Shown here: positions 42,490-50,525 of the stretch, one piece after another
How the letters are laid out: every line of letters begins with the position of its first letter
How positions within the stretch are numbered: position 1 is the first letter of the stretch
Origin: Nitrospira sp.
GTDB lineage: Bacteria; Nitrospirota; Thermodesulfovibrionia; Thermodesulfovibrionales; SM23-35
NCBI GenBank assembly: GCA_016873615.1
Contig: VGWX01000006.1
Location: forward strand, 1-55,822
Direction: 5' to 3'
Length of the DNA stretch: 55,822 bases
Position numbers and translations under genes: made by a program
Notes under the pieces: generated by a model
What the model was told of the DNA's origin: nothing
Databases searched by the model: none
The model's input: the letters and a program-made list of their open reading frames with translations, nothing else

Positions 42490-43431
42490 ATGAGCAGACC
42501 AAAGGTAAGTGTTTGCATTCCAGCTTACAACTATGCCAGGTTCATGCCAGAGGCTATCGACTCCGTCCTGAAACAGACTTTTACTGATTACGAAATACTG
42601 ATTATTGATGATTGCTCTCATGACAATACGAAGGAAGTAGTCAGCGAATACGCAAAAAAGGACAAAAGGATAAGGTTCAAGATTAATCTGATCAACATCG
42701 GCATGGTCAATAACTGGAATGCGTGTCTGGCGGAAGCAAAGGGGACTTATATTAAGTTTCTTTTTTGTGACGATTTTCTATCCTCTATCTCAGCCTTGGA
42801 GGAAATGGTTACGATCCTCGACGGAAATCCGTCCATATCACTTGTAGCTTCATCCCGTAATATCGTTGATGGGACTTCGAGGACAATAAAAACGCTCGGT
42901 CATTTTAGAGGCACCACTGTATTGTCCGGTGAAAAGGTTATCGTTGGCTGTATTTCCAGGCGGAAGAACCTGATAGGAGAGCCGACGGTTGTCATGTTCA
43001 GGAAGAAGAATGCTGAAAGAGGCTTTCTGCCTTATTACAGACAGATTGTTGACCTTGAGATGTGGTTTCATCTTTTGGAACAAGGCTGTTTCGCGTATTT
43101 AGACAGGCCGCTTTCAGCCTTCAGGATACATCCCGACCAGCAGACGTTGAAAAATGCCTTTCATTTCGCTACGATTGAAGATAACTTCCATATTTGGGAC
43201 GACTATATGAGCAAGCCGTATATAAACATCGGCTCTTTCAAAAAAAGGTACATTCAGTATGACAATATTTATAAGATATGGAAGATGCATTTAAAGGGGA
43301 TCATCCCCAGAGATAGAGCGGTCCGAGAGATAGATGTCAGATACGGATTCAGCCATTTCATCGCTTACTATCCCCTGTATAAGATTTACAAACCGCTGCT
43401 CAAACTCTACGATAAATTCAGATATAAATAA
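42490..43431 (+). CDS. Glycosyltransferase family 2
   Basis: The 313-residue product begins RPKVSVCIPAYNYARFMPEA, then ILIIDDCSHDNTKEVV, NIGMVNNWNACLAEAKGTYI and FLFCDDFLSS, a standard GT2 fold; the C-terminal part (Trp/Tyr-rich) is less conserved. A 110-bp gap separates it from the previous gene. The acceptor and sugar are unknown. It is 2 nt from the methyltransferase gene and probably co-transcribed with it. Confidence 0.85.
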   Translation: MSRPKVSVCIPAYNYARFMPEAIDSVLKQTFTDYEILIIDDCSHDNTKEVVSEYAKKDKRIRFKINLINIGMVNNWNACLAEAKGTYIKFLFCDDFLSSISALEEMVTILDGNPSISLVASSRNIVDGTSRTIKTLGHFRGTTVLSGEKVIVGCISRRKNLIGEPTVVMFRKKNAERGFLPYYRQIVDLEMWFHLLEQGCFAYLDRPLSAFRIHPDQQTLKNAFHFATIEDNFHIWDDYMSKPYINIGSFKKRYIQYDNIYKIWKMHLKGIIPRDRAVREIDVRYGFSHFIAYYPLYKIYKPLLKLYDKFRYK

Positions 43432-43433
43432 AA

Positions 43434-44501
43434 ATGAACAACCAGAGCGCGACTAAAGTCGCAACACCGTCTGAAGGCATTATCCGCTCTCGCATGAGAG
43501 GGTCATGTTTTATCTGCGGTTCCTCAGGCGAAACGCTCTATGAAGGACTGATGGATTTTATTTTCAATGCTCCCGGCGAATGGAATCTGAAAAAATGTGT
43601 TTCCCCAGATTGCGGTCTGATATGGCTGGATCCGATGCCGCTTGAGGAAGACATAATATTAGCTTACAATAACTACTATACACACTTTGATGCAGGCGAG
43701 AAAAAAAACATTTCATTCAAAAGGCGGGTGTCACGTTTTATCGACAAATGTTATCTCAATAATAAATATGGCAGCATTGAAGGCATGTCTGGTTATATGC
43801 GGCACATAGGCATTTGCCGTTTTTTTAAGCCTCTACGGAGCGCAGCCCTCGATTTCCGAGCCATGTATCTTCCGGTAATGCCCGGGAAGCTTATCGAAAT
43901 AGGGTGCGGAAGCGGCGACAACCTCAAGTTTTTGCAGGAATTGGGATGGTCTGTTGAAGGCATTGATTTTGATTCTAAGGCAGTTGCCAACGCTATTGGA
44001 AAGGGACTTAAAGTAAAAACAGGGATGCTCGAAGCGCAGGGGTATCCGGACTGTTACTTCGATGTTATAATCATGAGCCATCTTATAGAGCATGTACATG
44101 AACCGATGAGTCTGCTCGCAGAGTGCTGGAGGATACTTAGATGCGGCGGCAGGTTAGTTGTTGTTACTCCGAATAGTATTTCTTTGTTGCATAGACTTTT
44201 TGGTGCATCTTGGCTTCCATTAGACCCCCCCCGGCATCTCTATCTCTTTTCACCGCAAGCACTCTCTTCTCTGGCGATGAAGGCTAACTTTCAAAACATG
44301 CGGGTATTTACCACAGTGCGAGAAGCAGATAACATGTTTTTGGCCAGCAGAGATGTCCGGCTGACGGGAAGGCATGTCTGGGGAAGGAAACAGCCGCAAT
44401 TTATGAAAAAAGTGGCAAAGGTCATAGCAGTGATAGAGTGGACATGCCTTGCGTTCTTTCCACATGTCGGTGAAGAGATTGTTCTAATAGGAGAGAAGTA
44501 G
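43434..44501 (+). CDS. Class I SAM-dependent methyltransferase with N-terminal Cys motif
   Basis: The 355-residue product has an N-terminal Cys region (CFICGSS at about 25-31 and CVSPDCGLIWLDPMP at about 58-72), probably zinc binding, as in many sugar- or polyketide-modifying methyltransferases. SAM motif I is LIEIGCGSGDNLKFLQELGW at about 152-171, and post-motif IIMSHLIEHVHEPMSLL is typical. It lies in the O-antigen block and probably methylates a sugar. Confidence 0.85.
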   Translation: MNNQSATKVATPSEGIIRSRMRGSCFICGSSGETLYEGLMDFIFNAPGEWNLKKCVSPDCGLIWLDPMPLEEDIILAYNNYYTHFDAGEKKNISFKRRVSRFIDKCYLNNKYGSIEGMSGYMRHIGICRFFKPLRSAALDFRAMYLPVMPGKLIEIGCGSGDNLKFLQELGWSVEGIDFDSKAVANAIGKGLKVKTGMLEAQGYPDCYFDVIIMSHLIEHVHEPMSLLAECWRILRCGGRLVVVTPNSISLLHRLFGASWLPLDPPRHLYLFSPQALSSLAMKANFQNMRVFTTVREADNMFLASRDVRLTGRHVWGRKQPQFMKKVAKVIAVIEWTCLAFFPHVGEEIVLIGEK

Positions 44502-44555
44502 AGTATATCTGCTCAGTTTTTTTATAATTTCTTTATACAGAAGAAAAGAAAGTTT

Positions 44556-44774
44556 ATGAACTTTTCTCTTAGGAAAAGAGGGGCGAATCGTTCCATAAAT
44601 ATTGTCCCTCGTGAACCTTTTTTCAAGGCATATCTGTTTTTTGAAGAGTATGAGCACGACAGAAGAACGGGGATTATGTACAAGATATTGAGTAAATTGT
44701 ATTATGGTATTGTATATCAATCGAATTGGCATCCAAAGCACCTAAAGTTTATAAAAACCATGCATGTTATTTAA
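44556..44774 (+). CDS. Hypothetical 72-residue protein, possibly a gene remnant
   Basis: The frame MNFSLRKRGANRSINIVPRE ... FFEEYEHDRRTGIMYKILSK ... SNWHPKHLKFIKTMHVI is not recognised. After the stop, a shifted frame continues KKIFKEINEIIIQPSVYSDT to a TGA near 44858, so the gene may be a frameshifted or decayed remnant. AAAGAAAG upstream is a weak ribosome-binding site. The gap 44775-44963 otherwise shows no clear gene. Confidence 0.35.
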   Translation: MNFSLRKRGANRSINIVPREPFFKAYLFFEEYEHDRRTGIMYKILSKLYYGIVYQSNWHPKHLKFIKTMHVI

Positions 44775-44963
44775 AAAAATCTTTAAAGAAATTAATGAAA
44801 TAATTATTCAACCATCAGTATATTCCGATACTGTTGAAAATCTCTATCAATACTGATACATTTAATAAGCTGATTCTAAGGAGTTCATAGCTAAAATAAC
44901 ATTTTAGTCATTATCGCAAAAGCGGTAATCTACAAAGGAACACAGGAGTGAAACGATCTTATT

Positions 44964-46730
44964 GTGCCGGAAATAGACGAAATCTTTAAAAAAAGCGAGC
45001 TGAAAACCTTTAAGAATGATGTAATTGTTTTATGGAAGCTTTCAAAACCTTATATAGGCAGATTAGTCGCTGCTGTTATATGCAGCCTGTTTCTTTCAGG
45101 TATTAATGGTGCAATAGCATGGCTTATTAAGCCCGCTCTCGATTCTGTTTTTATCCAGAAGTCAACAGCAGTCTTATTCCTATTGCCTGTTGGTGTAATG
45201 CTCCTCTTTCTTATGCGAGGCGTTTTCAATTTTCTGGCCAACTATCTGATGAGTTCCATCGGCGCTAAAATTGCAAGGTCGTTACGCCAGAAGATTTATA
45301 ATAAATTGCTGACATTGCCCATTTCTTTTTATAACAACACATCAAGCGGTTCTATAATATCGAAAGTGCTAAACGATATCGAAATTCTAAATCTTACCGT
45401 GGCGCACACAATAAAGGGTTTCTTTGTTGAAGGGGGCACGGTAATCGTTCTGATTGCAGTTGCCGTTATAAGAAAATGGGATCTAGCGCTCCTGTCCTTT
45501 GTTGTAATACCACTTATTGTTTTCAATATCGGCTGGCTCAGTGGCATAATGAAACGAATAAGTTCAAGAACAAGAAAACTCATATCTGAGGTAACGACCC
45601 TTCTCCACGAAAGCCTTCAGGGCATGAAGATTATAAAAGCATTCACAATGGAAAAGGCAATGTCTGAGCGTTATGACAGATCACTATATGAACATTACAG
45701 GAATGTTATGCGAGAGGTAAGAACCGATGAGTTTTCACGGTTAATGGCAGAGGTCTTGGGCGGGATAGGGATAGCATTAATCGTTTATTATGGAGGACAT
45801 CTTGTCATATCAGGAAAGATGTCTGCCGGCTCTTTTTTCTCTTTTGTTGCAGCAATCCTCTTAATCTATACTCCCCTTAAAAGACTGACAAAGGTGGTAA
45901 ATAATTTTCAACAGACCAGAGCTATTATTGAACGCATACAAGAGATTACCTGGGTAGAGGCAGAGAGACAAGAAGGGATAAAGAAAGTGATCACCGGTCG
46001 TATTGTGTTTGAAAATGTTTCATTTTGCTATCCATCAGCGTCGTCTTATGCTTTAAAAGATATAAATCTTTCAATTGCCGATGGTGAAGTTATAGCGTTG
46101 GTAGGCCACAGCGGCGCGGGTAAAAGCACCCTTGCGGATCTTGTTGCAGGCTTTTGGTATCCAACCGAAGGGAATATCTATATCGATGGTATCTCTACAA
46201 GAGAGTTATTGCTTTCATCTCTTAGAGAACATATAGGGATTGTTTCACAGGACATAATATTATTTGACGATACGGTAAAAACAAACATACTCTTTGGATG
46301 TCCGGATGCAACCGACAAAGAAATCGTGGAAGCAGCTAAAGCAGCTTATGCACATGAATTTATCATGGAACTGCCGGACGGCTATGATACAAAAATAGGC
46401 GAACGTGGAGTAAAACTTTCCGGCGGACAAAAGCAGAGGATTACCATCGCACGCGCAATCCTCAGAAACCCTGCAATTCTTCTTCTTGACGAAGCAACAT
46501 CATCTTTGGACACGGACTCCGAACAAAAGATTCAGAAGGCTATGGAAAAATTAATGACAAAAAGAACAACCATTGTTATCGCACATAGACTTTCAACGAT
46601 AAAAAGCGCGTCACGGATCGTCGTAATGAATAAGGGGATAGCGGTACAGCAAGGTACCCACGAAGAACTTCTTTTACAGGGCGGACTTTATCAGGAATTA
46701 TATAATATGCAGTTTATGACTTCTGCTTGA
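44964..46730 (+). CDS. msbA: Lipid A export ABC transporter, MsbA-like
   Basis: The 588-residue half-transporter has an N-terminal six-helix membrane domain (about 20-330) and a C-terminal ATPase: Walker A GHSGAGKST, signature LSGGQKQRI, Walker B ILLLDEATSSLD, H-loop IVIAHRLSTI. The size and organisation match MsbA, which flips lipid A-core across the inner membrane before O-antigen ligation. The start is GTG 44964; the ribosome-binding site is poor (GGAG lies 16 bases upstream). Related lipid exporters cannot be excluded, but context favours MsbA. Confidence 0.88.
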   Translation: MPEIDEIFKKSELKTFKNDVIVLWKLSKPYIGRLVAAVICSLFLSGINGAIAWLIKPALDSVFIQKSTAVLFLLPVGVMLLFLMRGVFNFLANYLMSSIGAKIARSLRQKIYNKLLTLPISFYNNTSSGSIISKVLNDIEILNLTVAHTIKGFFVEGGTVIVLIAVAVIRKWDLALLSFVVIPLIVFNIGWLSGIMKRISSRTRKLISEVTTLLHESLQGMKIIKAFTMEKAMSERYDRSLYEHYRNVMREVRTDEFSRLMAEVLGGIGIALIVYYGGHLVISGKMSAGSFFSFVAAILLIYTPLKRLTKVVNNFQQTRAIIERIQEITWVEAERQEGIKKVITGRIVFENVSFCYPSASSYALKDINLSIADGEVIALVGHSGAGKSTLADLVAGFWYPTEGNIYIDGISTRELLLSSLREHIGIVSQDIILFDDTVKTNILFGCPDATDKEIVEAAKAAYAHEFIMELPDGYDTKIGERGVKLSGGQKQRITIARAILRNPAILLLDEATSSLDTDSEQKIQKAMEKLMTKRTTIVIAHRLSTIKSASRIVVMNKGIAVQQGTHEELLLQGGLYQELYNMQFMTSA

Positions 46731-46802
46731 CAATGCAGGAGGTGTCAAGATTAAAGGGATCCGCTATCTATTAGTATTGACTGAAAAAAGAACCTAACAA
46801 AA

Positions 46803-46835
46803 GAGGGAATCCAGTCTTTTCAACCGGATTCCCTC
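46803..46835. terminator. Bidirectional terminator hairpin
   Basis: GAGGGAATCC (46803-46812), 13-base loop, GGATTCCCTC (46826-46835). Rightward it is followed by A/T-rich sequence with a T run; leftward it ends in CTCTTTTGTT. It separates msbA from the convergent lipoprotein gene. Confidence 0.75.
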
Positions 46836-46871
46836 CTGGAAAATTTTTAAAGAAACTAATTCTTAAAGAAA

Positions 46872-47897
46872 CTAACCTTCACAGAGACCGGCAATATCAT
46901 TACAACTATCATATGGCTTCCCTCCCACCAGTGTATTGTTGTAATAAATGTATATCTTGGAATCTGCTGCAATAACTATTTTAACACTATTTGCGCCGGA
47001 TGTTAAAATTACTTCACCTGCCGTTGGGCAATCTGCTCCGGTTTCTGTAAATATAGGTTTATGGGTATTTACAGTTACCCATCCTCCAAGGCACGTTGGT
47101 TTTATCTCTCCTGATAGAGAGACCGTTTCTTCATCTATAAATTCAATCTTAAAGTTTTTACATTCAACATTAATTGGTTCACCATCCACTTGTCCTGATA
47201 TAGTCCCTGTTAATGTAATTGCCTCAGTTTCTCCAAATTCAGAAAGATCAATGACTGTGGTAAGGTTGGTCATGGTAATTGTTTCATTAATATCTGTATT
47301 AGTAGAGGTGAAAGTCGGCTTAGAAACTGTTGTAATTTTTGTAGGTTCATATGATGAACCTACAAGCGCTATACTCATTGAACCATTCCACAGGTATGGA
47401 TCCTCTTTGCAATTAGCAGCGGTTATGGTAGCACTCAAATTTATAAGATTGAAATCATCCTCTGGATCGTCTGTCCATTTTGCATTACTTATGGTAATAG
47501 TTCCACTGTCAAAACACTCCACTGTAGTGGTGGGCATGCTTCCTGCTGTATGTATCTCTGATTTATGTCTCTGGATTTTCGAAATCGACATAGTTTTATT
47601 GAGGATGTTTTTCAGCAGTGATTTTGAAAAAGACTTGGAAGTCTTAGAAGATATACTTTCGGGGCCTACATTTCCAGATAAATCAAAGGTGGATACAAAA
47701 TTGGTTGACTGTACAAATGCAACGCTCTGACCTGCAGCACTAGCAGCCTGCGGAGCATTAGCATTAGTTAGTGATGCGCCTCCGTTACTTCCTCCTCCAC
47801 CTCCTGCTCCACCTCCTCCGCCGCAACTTGTTAGGACGAAGGCAAGAGCACTTAAAATAACAATAGTGAAGCAGATGTAAGTCTTCAAACCTTTCAT
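46872..47897 (-). CDS. Gly-rich lipoprotein of unknown function
   Basis: The 341-residue product has the signal peptide TYICFTIVILSALAFVL and lipobox LTSC (Cys at about 25), directly followed by a Gly-rich linker GGGGGAGGGGG. The body is beta-rich and Thr/Ser-rich, with Cys residues at intervals (VECFDS, AANCKED, NVECKNF, PTCLGG, ADCPTAG) and a final DSCNDIAGLCEG, so several disulfides are possible. The family is not recognised. A good promoter lies at 48040-48069. Confidence 0.65.
   Translation of the reverse strand: MKGLKTYICFTIVILSALAFVLTSCGGGGGAGGGGGSNGGASLTNANAPQAASAAGQSVAFVQSTNFVSTFDLSGNVGPESISSKTSKSFSKSLLKNILNKTMSISKIQRHKSEIHTAGSMPTTTVECFDSGTITISNAKWTDDPEDDFNLINLSATITAANCKEDPYLWNGSMSIALVGSSYEPTKITTVSKPTFTSTNTDINETITMTNLTTVIDLSEFGETEAITLTGTISGQVDGEPINVECKNFKIEFIDEETVSLSGEIKPTCLGGWVTVNTHKPIFTETGADCPTAGEVILTSGANSVKIVIAADSKIYIYYNNTLVGGKPYDSCNDIAGLCEG
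47337..47363. repeat. Perfect 12-bp inverted repeat inside the lipoprotein gene
   Basis: TTGTAGGTTCAT and its exact inverse ATGAACCTACAA are separated by three bases, within the lipoprotein coding sequence. Unusual inside a gene, but may be chance or a small insertion. Confidence 0.5.
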
Positions 47898-48039
47898 GAC
47901 ACTCCTCCTCTTTTTAATTGTTTTGAGTTAAGTTATATTGGATGGTGTGATTTGTCTTTGTGTAAACCCACTATCCTAATGTCCAATGATTGCAGTTGCT
48001 CCATATAAACTACACTGTGTGAAAATATGTATTGTTTTT

Positions 48040-48069
48040 ACTATAGTTCTTTATATTATTTATTGTCAA
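48040..48069 (-). promoter_or_regulatory. Promoter of the Gly-rich lipoprotein gene
   Basis: On the minus strand TTGACA (48069-48064), 18 bases, TATAGT (48045-48040). The predicted leader is about 135 nt. Confidence 0.6.
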
Positions 48070-48344
48070 GATTGCTGAGCTACCGTGCCAGGAATTCCGC
48101 AATGGTAACAAAGAAGCTAATATAGATGAAGATGGGGAAGGCATATTAGGGCAGTGAAAATATGAAGCAATTTAGAGTTTTGGGAGCACAGTTTATGCTG
48201 AAAAAGAAAAAGCCAGCCTATCGTTGTATTTGTTCCAAACATATAGGGCCAGCCAACTTCACAAAAAGATATAATCCCTTGATAATAAAGAATTAATCCT
48301 TAAGATAAAGGGCTTGGGAAAAACAGCCAAAATGACTGTTTACT

Positions 48345-48401
48345 GACTCAAAATCCGGTGAGGGCAACTTCGTGTGGGTTCAAATCCCACCACCGGCACC
48401 A
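48345..48401 (+). tRNA. tRNA-Leu(CAA) 3'-half fragment (not a functional tRNA)
   Basis: From the anticodon loop CTCAAAA onward the sequence reads as tRNA-Leu: 3' anticodon stem TCCGG, long variable arm, perfect T arm GTGGG-TTCAAAT-CCCAC, acceptor strand CACCGGC, discriminator A and CCA. The 5' half (acceptor GCCGGTG, D arm, 5' anticodon stem) is absent upstream. Such 3' halves are typical attachment-site scars left by tRNA-targeting integrases. Confidence 0.7.
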
Positions 48402-48465
48402 CCAATTAAAGTGCACTCGTACGTGAGGCATTTCCGACTGATTCGACTTGAATCGAAGAGGTTCG

Positions 48466-48948
48466 TTATTCAATAACCCAGATTGAACAGTCTTTGGCAG
48501 TATGCAGGATTTTGCTTGAAGTGCTGCCGAATATGAACTCCTCTTTCTTTGATATTCCCCGGCGTCCGATGACTACAGTTCCACAGGCGAGGTTATCCTT
48601 TTCATTCAGAATGCATTCTGCTATAGATGCGCACTTTTTCATCACTGCATGAGACTTTACATCTTCTTCCCTGAATCCTGCTTCTGAAAAAATTTTATGA
48701 TACCCTTCTATGATGCGCCGGGCTGAAACATTCTTGTCCTTAACCCATTCAGTTTTCTCGCTTTCAGACATAAAATAGTCTTCCGGCGGCTCAGGTATGA
48801 TGGTTATGAGCGTGATATGAAAGCCTGAAAGACCGGCAAGAAGATCCTTAACATACAAAACTGCGCGTTTTGCATTCTCGGATTCGTCGACTGCGATAAG
48901 GATATTACGGTTATTTGCTATTTTTGAATCCATATATCCACCCTTCAT
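48466..48948 (-). CDS. Universal stress protein (UspA family)
   Basis: The 160-residue product begins with NRNILIAVDESENAKRAVLY and ends with the ATP-binding motif GRRGISKKEEFIFGSTSSKI (G-x2-G-x9-G-S), so it belongs to the ATP-binding Usp class. It lies 8 nt after the protein kinase gene on the same strand; the pair is probably one operon, and the Usp could be a target or partner of the kinase. Confidence 0.9.
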   Translation of the reverse strand: MKGGYMDSKIANNRNILIAVDESENAKRAVLYVKDLLAGLSGFHITLITIIPEPPEDYFMSESEKTEWVKDKNVSARRIIEGYHKIFSEAGFREEDVKSHAVMKKCASIAECILNEKDNLACGTVVIGRRGISKKEEFIFGSTSSKILHTAKDCSIWVIE

Positions 48949-48956
48949 TTATATTG

Positions 48957-49955
48957 TTATGGTTTGTTAAGCTTAACCCTTGCCTCATTCAGATCATTAA
49001 GAAGCTGTCCTGTATTGTCATAGAATACATTGGCAGCCATCGAAAAATGGAGAAGTATATTATTGAGTTCAGCAGGCACGTAGGGATAAACTTTCTTCAG
49101 GTTGACTACCCTGTTATTAAAAATAATATTCATATCATGTTCCGTTAAGTGGCTGATCAAAGGTGAACTTGCCTGCTGAAGCAGTTGGCTCGTAACATCA
49201 CCACGTCCGGTAAGGTAAGTGAGAATATTGCCCAAACCGAAGAGGTCATAACCGAAGACATTTTCCTTATGCAGATAATCAAAATCAAAATCAATCCAGC
49301 GGCTGTTTCCTGTCCCCTCCTCCCTGATGATATGGTCACGCCTGATATCACCATGTTTGTCGTCATGTTCATGGAGAAACCGTATAGCCTCAACTAATTC
49401 CATGTATTCATCAAATATGGACGGAAAATAATTATAAAAATAATCTTCATGATCCTGACCATATTTAAGGACTGCATCAGCTAAGGTCTTGCCCCTGATA
49501 TAGTCAATAATTCTGATGACGTTGTTGGAAGAGTCTTTGAGTGCAAACCCCTGCATAAAGCGAGGATGACCTTTCGTGAGATCGAGAATCCTTGCCTCTT
49601 TTTGAGGACTCCTGAAACAGTCGAATGTAATCCCTCCGACTTTGGACTGAAAGCGCTCATGAAAAACGAGCTTGATAATCTTGACGCTGCCGTCTGAAAG
49701 GTCCCGGGCGCGCTTGACCCAGTACTTCTGCTGATCATCGATTCCGAAACGGCCTTCCCTTTCGTTGTTGCGGATCAGATAAGGTATTTCGCCGAGTATG
49801 ACAACGTCGTCGTAATCAACCCTGTAGAAATCGGTTGTATCTGTAATAATGCTGAACTTTTTCGGGACACGTTCCGGCCCCATCCAATGCGCTATCCGCT
49901 CCCTGAGTTCTTCACGGCTAAACTGTTTTTGATCTGTCTGGGTTATCTCCTGCAT
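48957..49955 (-). CDS. Atypical serine/threonine protein kinase
   Basis: The 332-residue product has an N-terminal region (1-75, YLIRNNEREGRFGIDDQQKY) before a kinase fold: the beta-3 lysine is likely in SVKIIKLVF, then QKEARILDL (helix C Glu), the catalytic loop HGDIRRDHI in place of HRDLKPEN, and IDFDFDY in place of DFG. The lobe ends near 320. No membrane segment is visible. It is upstream of usp. The divergent loops leave true kinase activity to be shown, but catalytic Asp and metal-binding Asp are in place. Confidence 0.8.
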   Translation of the reverse strand: MQEITQTDQKQFSREELRERIAHWMGPERVPKKFSIITDTTDFYRVDYDDVVILGEIPYLIRNNEREGRFGIDDQQKYWVKRARDLSDGSVKIIKLVFHERFQSKVGGITFDCFRSPQKEARILDLTKGHPRFMQGFALKDSSNNVIRIIDYIRGKTLADAVLKYGQDHEDYFYNYFPSIFDEYMELVEAIRFLHEHDDKHGDIRRDHIIREEGTGNSRWIDFDFDYLHKENVFGYDLFGLGNILTYLTGRGDVTSQLLQQASSPLISHLTEHDMNIIFNNRVVNLKKVYPYVPAELNNILLHFSMAANVFYDNTGQLLNDLNEARVKLNKP

Positions 49956-50047
49956 ATCTTAATTTATCATATTTTGTTTTGCGTTTCCTGGCAATTGTTT
50001 TTTTATCTGATTGACTTTCAACCAAATATGATTAAAATTATTAGTAT

Positions 50048-50464
50048 ATGGAAAATCAGAAGGTAATTTTAAGGTTTATAAACGGGAGGATCATCAAAGG
50101 CTATATAGGTGATTTTTCACCTGTAGATAATCATATCTCCGTAATAGATGAGACATCGAATAAACAGGATATTCAGCTCAATGAGTTAAAGGCTGTTTTT
50201 TATGTTAAATCATTTGAGGGTAATAAACACTACTTTGAGAAAAAGTCTTTTACAAAAACAAGTCAAAAAGGCAAGAAGATACTTGTACGATTTAAAGATG
50301 GAGAGAGATTGGTTGGATATTTAGAAGGTGATGTTCCCTGGCAAAGAGGTTTTTTCCTGGAATCTAAAAAAGGCGGGTTTTTCATTATCCCTTCTGATGA
50401 TCAAACAAATAATATAAAAGTTTTTGTTGTATCAACATCTGTTACGAATGTTACCTGCTTCTGA
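50048..50464 (+). CDS. DUF6982-like two-domain hypothetical protein
   Basis: The 138-residue product consists of two similar halves: KVILRFINGRIIKGYIGDFS (about 4-23) and KILVRFKDGERLVGYLEGDV (about 76-95). The second is followed by GFFLESKKGGFFIIPSDDQT and NNIKVFVV, which resembles the DUF6982-type family. Each half looks like a small beta-barrel. It has no signal peptide. Function unknown. It precedes the phosphoglycerate kinase-like gene by 61 nt. Confidence 0.6.
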   Translation: MENQKVILRFINGRIIKGYIGDFSPVDNHISVIDETSNKQDIQLNELKAVFYVKSFEGNKHYFEKKSFTKTSQKGKKILVRFKDGERLVGYLEGDVPWQRGFFLESKKGGFFIIPSDDQTNNIKVFVVSTSVTNVTCF

Positions 50465-50525
50465 TTTTTTGTAATGTATAATTTCTTAATCAAGCTTGGG
50501 AGATGAATCAAGTGAGAGGTAAAAT

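Larger units (their letters stand above)
47898..48465. other. 568-bp intergenic region with promoter, weak ORF and tRNA scar
   Basis: Contains the lipoprotein promoter (48040-48069), a possible 44-codon ORF (48162-48296, Lys-rich with CIC) without homology known to me, and the tRNA-Leu 3'-half fragment at 48345-48401. Nothing else is recognised. Confidence 0.45.

Noticed and set aside
46948-47730. 260-codon plus-strand frame opposite the Gly-rich lipoprotein
   Set aside because: The minus-strand gene has a signal peptide, lipobox and promoter; the plus frame has none of these.
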